From Reticulascus tulasneorum (taxonomy: Eukaryota; Ascomycota; Sordariomycetes; Glomerellales; Reticulascaceae): a stretch of 64,000 nucleotides of DNA. Made by a program: the position numbers and the translations under genes. Each line of letters begins with the position of its first letter. Positions within the stretch are counted from its first letter, which is position 1. The stretch covers positions 1,736,001 through 1,800,000 of the forward strand of contig LSAX01000006.1 in the NCBI GenBank assembly GCA_001557505.1, read 5' to 3'. Of the stretch, positions 44,449 to 56,152 are shown one piece after another. The notes under the pieces were generated by a model. It worked only from the letters and a program-made list of their open reading frames with translations. It had not been told where the DNA came from and did not search any database.

Positions 44449-45960
44449 CCATATTTCTCCAATGCGGAGACAACCCCAGATTGCCCCCGAACCCCAGATT
44501 ATTTTCCCCCATCCTACCCATCCATCCCCATCCCCCATCCCCCCATCCATGCAATGACGGAAACGCACTCAACAAAGGCACTGATGGCTTCTCTTCCTTC
44601 CTCTTTTTAACTATTTTTTTCCAGGTCGGCCTCTCCCCACCTTTTCACCCTGTGCCGCTGCCCAGTCTTCTGCTCTCATGAGACAAGGCCACGGACGGAC
44701 GACAGGGCACATCAGACCATCCTCATAACTCCAGGCCTCTGCCGTTTGTTTGCCGCGGTACACACGCCGCGCATACGCTACACCACACGCAACGTACGAC
44801 AACGTCCATCAACCCAAACTCGCCTCCATTGCCTCCTCCTCCTACCTTACCTTGGGCCTCTTCAGTCTTTGCCTTTCTCGGAGGGGCAATAAGGGACAGG
44901 CACAGCTCTGCTCTGGAAGGGAGAGGCGACATCTACTCCCTCCCTTTGTGTGTCTTTCTCTCTCGCGCGCGCGCTCTTTGTCACCAGCTCCCTCTCCCCA
45001 CACCTCCTCCTCCGCCTCCCAAGCCTCTTTCCCTTCTCTTCATCAACTTTTTTCTGCTCCTCCTCTTTCTCCTCCTCCTCCTTCTCCTCCTCCTCCTCAT
45101 CCATCTCCTCATCCACGTCTCCATTCCCCCGCCTTTTGTTATCCCACCCCCTCCCCTCCCTGCCTTTTTTTTTTGTTTGCTTCTCCTCTCAGGCCATTTT
45201 ATCCAGTTCGACTCTGGCGCCCCATACATCCTCCTGGTGCATACCTGTCTCTTTCACGCCGAACGCCCAGACATAGACAAGACTGAATCCACGGCAGACT
45301 TCCTTGTTGGGTCGTGCCCCTGCTTGTGCTACTGCTGCCGTGGCACCTCTTCCCTTCCCATCCCATCCCTTCCCTTCCCCGTCTCGCTTGTCGGTTGGCC
45401 TACCGCCGGTCCTTGCCATTCCGAGCCCGTCGCCAATTTTGCTCGTCCCATTACACAGACAGAGACACATGCCGCATGGCCAACGGAAACGGCTGAAGTC
45501 GCAACCCAAGCAACTACCAACGAAACCAACCTATCCTCATACGGGAAGGAGGGGTTCTATCTATTCCAACCCATCTGTCTTGCCCTGCCAGTCAGTTGGT
45601 CGGTCGGCCAGTCTCCCCCTTCCTCGAAACAGCCAGGGAAAGAGAGAGAGAGAGAGAGAAAATTCGGGAGGGAAAGGGAGAGTTAGAGCGAGGCAAGCGA
45701 CCCGCGGAGGAGGACCTGGAGAGAGGAGAGGCGAGGAGAGGGGACAGAGGGGCTAAAGACCCCATCATCTCTTTCACGAGAGTGACGGTTCCATCTCCGT
45801 CATATTCATCCATTTGTCGAACCCCACAACCATCTATCCCCTTCAGTATCCCAAAACCTCCTCCTCCCCCTTCCCACTCCCATCTCCCCCACTTTCTTGT
45901 GCTGCGTGACTTGAATCCCTCTCATTACCCTTCCACGCAGCCTACCTAGATTTTCCCATA

Positions 45961-48900
45961 ATGCTCCCAATCCAGTCCATAGAGGGGCCCCATCACCGCG
46001 CCGGTCATGGCGGTCCTGGTCCTTCCACCACCACTGCCGGCGAGAATGGGGAAAGCCGGCAGCAAAAACCCAAGACTCTGCCGTGCAAGTACTGCAGCAA
46101 GCGCTTCAGGTAAGGTCCCCCCCCCCAAACCCCCCCCCAAGCCCTCTTTCGTCTTGTTATTAGCTTACATTGCTTTTCATTTTAGGCGTGTGGAGCATGT
46201 TCAGAGGCACGAAAGAACTCATACCAAGGAGAAGCCCTTTTCCTGTGGTTGGGCTCGCTGTGGGAAAACTTTTGGTCGCCGGTGAGTTTAACGACCCTGT
46301 CCGTCCGTGATTCGTCATATCGCAAGCCTCTCCCACTACCTGCCTACCTGCCTCAACATCCCTTAGTGCACCACCTCCACTACCACACCCCCACGACTCC
46401 GCTCCCATCTGATGCCCAGTTCTCCTCCCATGATCCTTGATCTACCACACCGCCATCAAACATCATCGAGACTAGGAGAAATATGCTTATATGGACATCA
46501 GTGATCTTCTTGTCCGCCACGAGAAGCTCGTTCATCTCAATGAGGGTAGCAAGGAAAACAACCGCCCGAGGAAGCCGTCCTCCGCGGCAGGCCATCAGGC
46601 CTCATCCTCCGAGAGCCATGTCGACCACGAAATGCTCGCCATGCAGCGCGCCCCCCAGCCACAATATCACCCGGACTCGATAACGGATGTCGTTGCGTCG
46701 ACCCTTGCGCCGGATCCGCGGATGCCAGCCAGGGCTGCCGCCTGCAACCTGGATCTGTTATCTGATGCTGCTCTCGCAAGTGAGGTCAACCCCATGCAAC
46801 CGATGATGGCGGATATGGGCCAGCCGCAGAGTGGACATGCCAGAATCAAATCGTACGACGAGGGGATGGGCTACGCCGAGCGGCCGCGCGAGGATCCGAA
46901 TGTGCTGGGTGCCGGGTTCGCTCCTCAGCAGGCGCCTGCGTCGTACGACGACTATCATCTCTTTCTTGATGACTTCGCACACTCTTCCAACTTTCTGCCT
47001 CCGCCCTTTGAGCCCGAGCAGCAAATGGGCATGTGGCCGCGGCACCCGGGGGACGTACACCAGCGTGGCGCATCAAAACCCTCATCGCAGTTTCCCTCGC
47101 GGTTCCCCTCCGTGCAGCCGGATCCTCGCGACGGAATGGACGGCCCATCAAGGGGCCACGACGAAGGCATGAGGGCACCTCCACTTCGAATCTCAGCTGT
47201 CGACCATACCATCATCAAGAATAGACTGGAGGAGTTTTCATCTGTCCTCCCGAACGATTTTGTCTTCCCTTCCCGGCACACTCTGACAAGGTTTCTTGAG
47301 GGATATATTAGCGGTTTCCACGATTACCTCCCATTTCTGCATATCCCGACATTGATTCCGGCGGAGATGGCTCCGGAGCTGCTCCTCGCCATCCTCGCCG
47401 TCGGTGCGCAGTACAGGTTCGAGAGCCATCGCGGCTATGCGTTGTGGTACGCAGCTAAGGCGGTTGCTTTGGAACAAATCAGACGAAGACACAGCCACGA
47501 AGTTCACGCACTCCTCCCTACACCTGCTGCATATAGCCCACATTCAACTAGGCCATCACCCAGCTCCGGGTTCAGACACTCCTTCGCGTCGGCGCAACAG
47601 GAACGACCCATGACCCAAGATACCCATCGGGAACCTTTGTAAGAATCAGAAACCACTCTGTTCCACGCCCCTTTCAAGCCCTACTAACCTCTTGTTGCAA
47701 TCAGCTCCCCGAACACCCCTCAAGCCCGGCTAGAAACCATCCAAGCCGTGCTGCTCCTTTTTGCTGTTGGCCTATGGGGAGCCAAAGCCATTCTGCACGA
47801 AGCCCTGTCTCTCCAGAGCCAACTCGCGATGCTGGTGCGTGAGGAGGGCTTGATGGCTGAATCAAGCCAGGCTGTCGCGCCAGACTGGGAGACGTGGATC
47901 CGTCTGGAAGGAAGCACGAGGACTAAACTCATCGCATACTGTTTTTTCAACCTTTGCAGTATTGCATACAACATGCCACCGCTGCTGCTCACCTCGGAAC
48001 TGAACCTCTTCCTTCCATACCCATCCCGATTGTGGAGAGCCGAAAATGCGTGGCAATGGCAGGAGGCGCGACAAACTTACCCGTCGGTTGAAATCACAGT
48101 GCATGACGCGTTCGCGAGACTGTTCGGGAGATCGCCCCAGGGCCTTCCTCCTCACTTATCATCACTTGGCAACTACGTGCTGATCCATGCATTAATTCAG
48201 CACATATACCTCCTGAAACAAACGTCTTTTGCGATGGGATCGCCCTACGACGTGCAGAGAACCTTGAAACCAGAGGACGTCGAGGATGTTACACAAGCAC
48301 TTCGAGTGTGGCAGACGAGCTTCGAGCATCGGCATCAACTCCGCGCTGCAGAGTCTGGGCATTTCGGCGCGAGCGATTCGTTTCCGGGGGGGCCAGTCGC
48401 CTTCAACTCGACCGCGCTGCTTCGACTGGCGCACATCAGGCTTTATACCGATATTCCAACCAACAGGGCTCTCGAGACCCGGGACCACATGCTGATAGCG
48501 TCGGCTTTGAGCAGCACGCCTTTGCTGGTACGAAGTTTGCGCCTTCATCGAGCCGTGTTCCAGGCAATCCATGCCTTATCAATGCTAGTCAAGGCCGGAG
48601 TCAACTACGTGGCAAGGACAAAGTCTCTGGAATGGAGCATTCAGCATTCCTGTAAGTCTTGTTTGAGTGAGGATGCTGCCAACTGCCTGCTGACTGGATA
48701 TCTACCCGCAGTGTGCAACTTTGAATGTGCCATCCTTCTCTCGAAGTGGCTCCTGACACTTTCATCGATCGGCCCCACAGATCCTCCAGCGTCGCCAGAA
48801 GAAAAAAGTCTTCTTGATATGGTCCGCCGCATGCTTGACGAAACCGAGTTCGCAGTACCGATCGATCCATCGCTAGGAGGGCCACCCGGGGGACAACCAT

Positions 48901-49112
48901 CAAACATGGATATCGCATCAAGCGATAGCACAAGACTCAGACAGTTGGCAGCGGCCGTTATTCGGCTGTGGGCGGAGACATTCAAAGGGTCACACATATT
49001 CGAGCTGGTAAGAGCTATGGGTTCCAGCCTAGATGGATACGCCGATTTGGTCGAGAAGCCGAGGGACAGAACGCCACTGGGTAGAATGGGTCCTGATCCA
49101 GGACTTGGCTGA
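45961..49112 (+). CDS. C2H2 zinc-finger transcription factor with fungal-specific domain
   Basis: Nuclear regulator with two N-terminal C2H2 fingers and a fungal_trans-type middle homology region. Exons 45961-46109, 46186-46281, 46502-47638, 47705-48651 and 48712-49112 give 909 aa. Finger 1 is Cys42-x2-Cys45-x12-His58-x3-His62 (CKYCSKRFRRVEHVQRHERTH, split by intron 1). Finger 2 is Cys70-x4-Cys75-x12-His88-x4-His93, split by intron 2. Residues ~100-310 are low complexity. The regulatory domain starts near VDHTIIKNRLEEF and includes FLEGYISGFHDYLPFLHIPT. The last intron (60 nt) is a multiple of three with no stop, so it could be missed; removing it gives IQHSLCNFECAILLSKW. Target genes are unknown. 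Confidence 0.88.
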
Positions 49113-50419
49113 CGGTTATGGAAGTTGATGTCCGACGCTTGAAGTTGCGACGATGATTAGAAGCGAGGTGTATATTTGTGGCATCCCGGGAGTCCCGAGA
49201 GTCCTGGCTCGGAACCGGCTTGGAAGTCGGGAGGAGAGAGCAAGGATGTCACCGGCTCCAAATGTCAGACCAAATTCTTTACGGCTGTCGTAACATTGAT
49301 CACGAGATACCAGGGAGAATGACGCCGCATCGGAGGGCTGTTAGCTGTGGGTCGCGTCGGCATTTACTCCGCGGTATATTTAGATGCACGCGGAGGCAAA
49401 GATTTACAAATCACGTTGACTCTTACCTGAGCACGTAGGGGGAAAGCATTGGCAAAGTCATTCTACGAACCAGGAAGACCATGCAATGCTAGATTCGATC
49501 ACGACCAAGCCTCCCACCAGAAGGGGTTGCCGATTGGAATCGACTGCGCTAGTCGGCTACCCCTCCTCCAACTAGAAGGCTTAAACTATAGTTAGCTCAC
49601 AGCATTAGGCCAAGAGGCGTTCTCAGCTGGACGCCCTTACATCAAGAAGTGGCAGCCATCGCTTAAAGGGCTTTGAGAGAAAATTTGACTGTTACGCAAT
49701 TCCTTCTGCCATCATCGCCCGTCATTGTATAAGACAAGATTGATAGCTCCAGTTCTGTGAGCTGTTTCTTCTCTGCTCTGGTCAATAGCTCATAGGCCAG
49801 TTAAACTATAATTGTTCGATGGCCAGTGATCGCGCAGCAATGTACCAATAAGCGAGCGACAAAGGAGCAGCTTGGAATGCTAGAAGTGTACATGCCTCAC
49901 TGCCACACTTGGTCGATGCCACCAGTTCCGCTCCCATTCCGATCCTACCAAGTCCCATAGATGGTGGGTGCACTTTTTGGCACCACTGCAAATATGTATC
50001 CAGCCTCTCTGGACGTATTTGGCAAAATAAGGTCTTTGCTAGGTCTCGGAAAGTTTCTGGAGACAAGGGAAAGAGTGGCACTGGCGGTCTAGCCCCGTGG
50101 CAGCCTATCCAAGCTGTTGTGGCGCTGATACGGCTAGCTGAGCTGAAAGACCGCGGAAAGTCACGGTTAGCAGTCACAATTCCGACTCCAGGATCTGTTC
50201 CACTCATTGGCTTATAACCCATGGAGCAAAGGGTTATCGGGGTAGTGTCCTGAGGCCGAGCTAAGTGGTCTGGCGTAGCTCTCTATGTGTATATATATAT
50301 ATAAGGAGGATGGTAGGAGGGTGGATGGATTCCTCTCCAGAACCGTCTACTCCATTCTACCATCGTAATACCTCAACCAAACCCATATACTTTCTCTGTC
50401 TGTATCGTGCTTTCTCACC
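49113..50419. other. Intergenic region upstream of the PCMH-type oxidase
   Basis: 1.3 kb. A 138-codon minus-strand frame (49806-50222) starts with ATG but has no motif, so I do not call it. The right end holds a TATA-like element. Confidence 0.45.
50290..50304 (+). promoter_or_regulatory. TATA-like element
   Basis: Alternating TATATATATATATAA about 115 bp upstream of the ATG at 50420, in the position expected for a core promoter of the oxidase gene. Confidence 0.5.
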
Positions 50420-52026
50420 ATGGGCTCCTTGGCACATATCCAGAACATCGATGCCTTGAAGAAAACGTTGTCGTCGGAGGCTTCCATCGACTTCAAAGGC
50501 GATGAGAACTACGGCACCTCGGCAGCAAGATGGAGTGATTTGAATACGCCCAAGCCAGGGGCTGTCGTGAACGTTGCCAATGAGGCGGACATCGAAGCAA
50601 CTGTAAGCCCGTCATATTGAGTATTCTCTTGCGGCCCGGTCGGCTAAGTTGCGATTAGGTTCAATGGGCCACACAGAATGGCGTCCCGTTCGTTGCGCAG
50701 TCGGGGGGCCATGCGTGGTCGAGCTGGTTTAATATCGACGAGAGCGGAATCGTGATCAACATGCGGAAGTTGAACACCGTCTCAATTGACATGGAGAACG
50801 GCGAGGCCGTTATTGGGGGCGGGTCTACTGTGGTCGATGTGTTGAGAGAGGCGAAGCTGCACAAGGCGCATATTGGTAAGAAGATTAACACGGAGACCCT
50901 CGTCGGAGATACTGAAGGCTGATGCGAGCAGCGCTGGGCACTTGCAACAGCGTAGGAGCCATTCCGGCCATGCTTGGTGGCGGCACTGGCTATTTGTTGG
51001 TAAATGCTATCCTCTCTATCGGACAACTTGGAGCAGCACTGACACGCGCATAGGGCGAGTTCGGTCTTGGTGTAGACAATATGCTCTCCGCCCGCCTCAT
51101 CCCTGCTACAGGGAAAGCCATCACAGTCTCACAGGCCACCAACCCAGATCTTTGGTGGGCCCTACGCGGTGCCGGTCACAACTTCGGAATCGTCAGCAGC
51201 CTCACGGTCAAGGCGCACCCGGAACTCAACGACGGCATGCATTACATGGGTTTGGTGGCATTCCCGGACGTGATGTTGGAGAAGGTTGCGGAGACGGTGC
51301 AAAACTTCAAGATGAGCCCTCGGGCGGCAATGGATCTGCTGTTTTGCCGTCCGCCGCCAACCGGAGAAGCGTGTGTTTGTGTGAGTTTGTGGCATGCTGG
51401 GAATGAGGAGAGTGCGAGACGAGAGTTTAAGGAGATCTTTGAGTTGGGAGGAATGGTCGCCGTGGAAGGGATGGTTCCATACGACCATACCAATGATGCC
51501 CTCGACCCCCTCTGCGGAAAAGGTAAGCACTTTCTCTACTCCTGCGCATGACAATGGCTCTAACGAACTAGGTGGCATCAAACCCGTCTACTCGCTATCT
51601 GTCAACAAACTGAGCGTCTCCGGATTGCGGGCCTTCTTCAACGACTATGCTTCTTTCTCGTCGAAGCCCACCGCCAGCCAATCCGTCATGAACATCCAGT
51701 ACTACTCCACCGACCTAGTACGCGCCGTCTCGGTCGCTGCGATGGCGTGCTCTCCGGCGCTCCGCACAAAGAAGTTCCACGGGTTCGTGTGCGCGCACTT
51801 CGAGGACGAGAAGCTGGTCCCGGAAGCGAAGGCGCTGGGTGATAGTTTCAGGGAGAAGCTGAGGGAGGAGGGCGACGAGAAGCACGTGCTCTACTCGAAT
51901 TTCGCGGTGGGAGACGAGGAGACGAGCCAGTTGTACGGGGACGGGGAGAGGTTGGAACGGTTGAGGGGGTTGAAGAAGGAGTGGGATCCGAAGGGGGCCT
52001 TTAGTCGGTTTGTTCCGATTGTGTAG
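50420..52026 (+). CDS. FAD-linked oxidase, PCMH/BBE family (6-hydroxynicotine oxidase-like)
   Basis: Flavin oxidase of the vanillyl-alcohol oxidase superfamily, often found in secondary metabolism or sugar/alkaloid oxidation. Exons 50420-50602, 50659-50875, 50932-50999, 51054-51522 and 51572-52026 give 463 aa with all phases consistent. The FAD domain includes QSGGHAWSSW, with His79 in the position of covalent flavin attachment, then GGGSTVVDVL, ALGTCNSVGAIPAMLGGGTG and GEFGLGVDNMLSARLI. A C-terminal BBE-like tail ends LKKEWDPKGAFSRFVPIV. There is no signal peptide, so it is probably intracellular. I see no cluster partners next to it, and the substrate is unknown. Confidence 0.9.
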
Positions 52027-52525
52027 GCGGGATGGGATGAAGTGGAAGATATGGGGAGTTGGAGTTGGATCTATTTCTGTTCAAATTGGGACCAGCTGTA
52101 TTGAATATTGCGAGATATGAAAGAATGATTTACACAGACGGCACCTGAACTCAAGTACTTTCCCCTTTTCCGGACTAACAGTCCCTCAACAGGAGAACAC
52201 GCTTGCACGTAAAAAACGGCCATTCCGGCTTGCAATGATTCTCACCGCGGTCAAGTCCGAAAATCTGTGATAAAGAAGATATGAAACCTGAAATGCATTC
52301 ATTACCGGCCAAACCTGTGGACGACGGTGGAGGGAGATGTGAGTATGAGCGCCAAGTCACATCATGTGACCTCGTGTTTAATTGCTTCGCGTCAATTCCC
52401 CTCCTCGCGATCAACGATGACGCCATGGAACACTGCCCTCAAGACCTGTAACGAACCCATTCATCATCCCAAGCTCCAGAAGCGCACTGCACGCAACTCA
52501 ATCGGGTATTAATCACATTAAAAAA
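52027..52525. other. Intergenic region with a perfect interrupted palindrome
   Basis: 499 bp between the oxidase and the DUF2461 gene. The 15-bp element at 52356-52370 is the only feature that stands out. Confidence 0.5.
52356..52370. promoter_or_regulatory. Interrupted palindrome GTCACATCATGTGAC
   Basis: Seven-base arms around a single central base, perfectly symmetric, about 155 bp upstream of the DUF2461 start. It could be a dimeric transcription-factor site. Confidence 0.4.
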
Positions 52526-53959
52526 ATGCCCACACACAAGCGCGCGGCCTCCTCGTCTTTCGAGGAGCCCCGACGATCCCGGCGCATCTCGAGCACGTCG
52601 AAGAAGAGCCACTACTTTGACAACAGCGACAACAGCGATGAGGACGAGAGCTTCGAAGACGACGCCCCCGCCAAGCGTGGCGTGGCTAAGAACAAGGCCA
52701 AAACGCCTACCAAGGCCGTGAAGAAGGTCGAAGAGGTTGAGGATACGTACGAGGACGAGGAGCCGGAGGAAGAGGAGGAGGAAGAGGACGACAAAGACGA
52801 GGAGCCGCGGGTTACCTTCATACCTCTCGTGAAACTCCGGCCCTTGGACGGGATCGATTACGAGGATGAGAAACTTCACAAGAATACAATGCTGTTTCTG
52901 AAGGATTTGAAGGCTCACAACCAGCGGCCATGGCTGAAGAGTAGACACCAATTCCATCCCCCGCGAGCTCGCAAACTGGGATACTAATCATGGGGGCTAG
53001 GCCACGACGGCGAATATCGGAGGTCGTTGACGGACTGGCAGTCCTTTGTTGAGACCATGACTACCAAGATAACAGAAGTGGACTTCACGATCCCCGAGCT
53101 ACCGTCCAAGGATGTCATCTTCCGCATCCATCGCGATATACGGTTCAGCAAGGACCCAACACCTTACAAAGTACGCCAGCCACCACCGTCTCCAATCCAT
53201 TACCCTCTATCTCCCCCCCTCCTCTCTTCCACTCCACCCGAAATTCCCTATCTCTCTAACGGATCGCGCAGCCACACTATTCAGCAGCTTGGTCCCGGAC
53301 CGGCCGCAAAGGCCCCTACGCTTGCTACTACGTGCACTGCGAGCCTGGGCACTCCTTCATCGGCGGCGGGCTCTGGCATCCGGAGGCCGCCCAGCTGCAG
53401 AAGCTGCGCGAGAGCATCGACGAGCGGCCGCGGCGCTGGAGGCGCGTGCTCAACGACCCGCGATTCAAACAAACCTTCCTGCCCAAGGTGGCGGCCAAAG
53501 CCAAGGACGAGGCGGCGCTGAAGGCGTTTGCCGAGACGAATAAGGAGAATGCGCTCAAGACGAAGCCCAAGGTTCGTCACTTCTGAACGATGCCCGCCTT
53601 CCTTTCCTGGCGTGTTATCTTGCCGGGGCTCCGGGGTGAGAGGAGGCTATTCGAGGGTGAGTTGCTAACTGTGGCAGGGTTACCTCGCGGACCATAGAGA
53701 CATCGAGCTCTTGAAGCTGAGGAACTTCACGACCTGGAAGAAGCTCGACGACTCCATATTCACGGCGGACGATGCGCAGGAGAAGCTTGTGGATATTATG
53801 AGCACAATGGTTGGATTTGTAAGTTTTTTGTTCCCGGTTACTCCTCCAGCTATGCATTGTGCGTGTCTGACACGTGCGCAGGTGACGTTTCTCAACAGTA
53901 TTGTCATGCCCGATCCGAATGCAGATGATGAAGAGAGCGAGGACGAGGAGAACGAATAG
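52526..53959 (+). CDS. DUF2461 family protein
   Basis: Conserved protein of unknown biochemical function. Exons 52526-52940, 53001-53170, 53272-53571, 53678-53818 and 53882-53959 give 367 aa. The N-terminal ~110 residues are Lys/Arg/Ser then strongly acidic (EEPEEEEEEEDDKDEEP), suggesting a nuclear protein. The DUF2461 domain starts near LFLKDLKAHNQRPWLK and has FRIHRDIRFSKDPTPYK, PHYSAAWSRTGRKGPYACYY and GGGLWHPEAAQLQKLRESID. The tail is acidic. The last intron is 63 nt and in frame without a stop, so retention would add 21 residues. The gene is convergent with the secreted nuclease. Confidence 0.88.
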
Positions 53960-54157
53960 TATGCAGTCTTAATGTTTCTCGCCTGTATCATGTTTTCGTG
54001 GAAGCGCAGATTTTGGAAAGCTGGGTCTTGGAAAGGAAAATCACAGAAACTTGTCACTCGCGGCCAGAGATGCACTTCTCATCATAATATGATTTTCATT
54101 ACAGTACACATTAGTCTATCTTCATCCATGTGTGCCGGCCGTCGCTCATCCCAATCA

Positions 54158-56152
54158 TTAACATCCGCAAACATTGAACAGTCCCACGGACGGGTCGTGA
54201 TCGCTGACCATGTCGTCGAAGGCCGCCCACGAGTTGAGATGAATATGCTCGTACTTGGTCTTCGCCGTCGCCAGCGCGGGAGTGACATACATGTGGTCAA
54301 GCTGCTGGGCATTCATGTCGAAGAGATAGGTATATCGCTCGGCCAGGGGAATGTCTGTCGCCTCATCGAGGTCGATCATGTTGGACTCGGCGGCGAAGAC
54401 CTTCAGCGGCTCGACGAAGACGAAGTCGTTGAAGTCGCCGGCCGCGATGACACGGGCGTTGGGATCAGCGGCGATAATCTCGCCAATGAAAGCCTGCGAG
54501 AACGTAAGCATAGGGCTAGCGGGGTGGGAATATTGGCAGGGTCAACTTACGCCAGTGATTTTGGCTTGCTCGATTCTGGGACCCACGACACCGTTGATGG
54601 GTGGTCTTGGATCTCCGTGCAGGGAAGAGGATCCTCCCTTGGATGAAAAGTGGACGTTCACAGTGAAGAATGGCTTCTTCAATGGTCCCTTGACTGCTCG
54701 CCACATAGCGACAAGGGGCTTGCGGCTGGCGCTCCATGCGGCGTTGGTAGGATCAATCCGACCGGGGTTGTACTTCAGCTCAGGGCCAGGCAGGACTTCG
54801 TTGGCGTCGAGGCTGCCGCCGATGTTGGGCTTGTACAGCTCCACGATATCAGGGCGGTAGATGTAGGATACTCGGATGTTACCACCCGGTTCTCCACCGT
54901 CCTGGTCGTCTACCGGGGGCAAGTCAACAAAGTCATACACGACGCCGCTAATACGCTCGATCTCAGCAGTGAGAGCCGACAGCGTGACGTTTGCAGCAAC
55001 AACGGCATCGTTGGTGGCGCCGTTGTTATCCTGGACCTCCTGGATGAAGATCAGATCAGGGGTCTTCAGGTACTCGACGATATGACCCGCAATCAGCGGC
55101 AGATGTGCCGAAGTGGGCGTGAGGTTCTCGACGTTGTAGTCGCCAACGGTGATCCCTCTGCAGTCGCCTTGGCTGACGAAGGATACCGGTGCCACCTCCA
55201 AGGGAGCAGGGGTTGTGACCGTCATCTTGGTAAGAGGCAGGATCCGGTAGAAGCCAAAGGCAGAAGTTACGATTCCAGTGATCTCGGCCAGCTCATCGCC
55301 CATTTTCGTCCCATCTGGATTGTTCGATCCATCCAAGGGAGTTCCAACAATGATAGCTTCAGGGTTTGCATCTGGAGCATGTCTGTCAGCCATTTTCCAT
55401 TTCACTACACACATTCAAGTCGCAGCCCTTACCTTTATCCGACATGGTAATGCCGCCATGCGCGTTCTTGCCTGTCACAGTGTAGTCACCAATGATCCAG
55501 ACGTCTCCAAATTGGCTGTCTCGGGACACTGCGACCGGGGACTTGACGGTCACCAGCTCACCGCAGAGGCTCTCCCAGAAATCCAAGCCATATTTCGTGG
55601 GCTCCAGCACCGGGTTGACAACGGACAGGTTGGCAATGGCATTAGGCACTGCGAAAATATCGCCGCCGTCCAGACCCGAGTATTGCTCAGTGGGAGGAGA
55701 CAATGTGTCGACCCCAATGACAAGCGGGGTGACAGTGTTACCACGGGACAGCACCACTACATTCCTGGGCGAGCTGATCTCAGTGAGGAAGACGTATGTT
55801 GCAGTAGATCTGGTAGTCCTAGTCAGTCTCACGAACCCCGGTTTGAAAGATCGAACCAGAAGGCGTACCTGTACTCCTGTACCCTGCCATCCAATTGAAT
55901 GATGTCGCCAACCGTCAAGTTTGCGCCAACAGTGCTCCCGAAGACATAGATGGCCTCGGAAGTCGCCTCGTCGTCGTCCGGTGTTGTCGACCGAATCCAG
56001 ACGCCACTGGGACCTTTCGCGAGCACCAGGCCAGTGACGTTGGTCACGGCCTGGTCCTTGTACGGAGAGATGAACTTGTTGCCATTGATCTCGGCGATGG
56101 TAAGGGCCGAGACCGCGCCAATGGCAGAAAGAAAGAGCGAAGCGACCTTCAT
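54158..56152 (-). CDS. Secreted endonuclease/exonuclease/phosphatase-family nuclease (ExeM/NucH-like)
   Basis: Probable extracellular DNase. Exons on the minus strand: 56152-55869, 55818-55433, 55371-54551 and 54493-54158, giving 608 aa. The start gives a signal peptide (MKVASLFLSAIGAVSALTIA). The N-terminal half holds an OB-like domain seen in bacterial ExeM-type nucleases (GLVLAKGPSGVWIRS ... VGDIIQLDGRVQEY). The C-terminal half is an EEP domain: VGDYNVENLTP, DLIFIQEVQDNNGATND, NVHFSSKGGSSSLHGD, VIAAGDFNDFVF and a final SDHDPSVGLF with the catalytic Asp-His. The acidic metal ligand (IFIQEVQD), the DFND and the SDHDP motifs are intact, so it should be active. The intron 2 acceptor was chosen by frame; an earlier AG breaks it. 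Confidence 0.9.

Larger units (their letters stand above)
40877..45960. other. 5.1-kb gene-free region
   Basis: No open frame here has a motif, signal peptide or splice structure I can defend. It contains (AGAAGC)6 at 42551-42586, (CCCAT)7 at 44414-44448 and a long CT-rich stretch at about 44,970-45,190. The right-hand 1-2 kb probably serves as promoter and leader of the C2H2 factor gene. TACCTTAGGTA-like motifs cluster at 42,900-43,020. Confidence 0.5.

Noticed and set aside
44750..45686. Overlapping plus-strand frames rich in Ser, Pro and Leu
   Set aside because: They are produced by a CT-rich low-complexity tract that happens to lack stops.
49806..50222. 138-codon minus-strand frame with an ATG
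   Set aside because: Reads somewhat protein-like but has no recognisable motif, no signal sequence and no supporting context. A homology search would decide.
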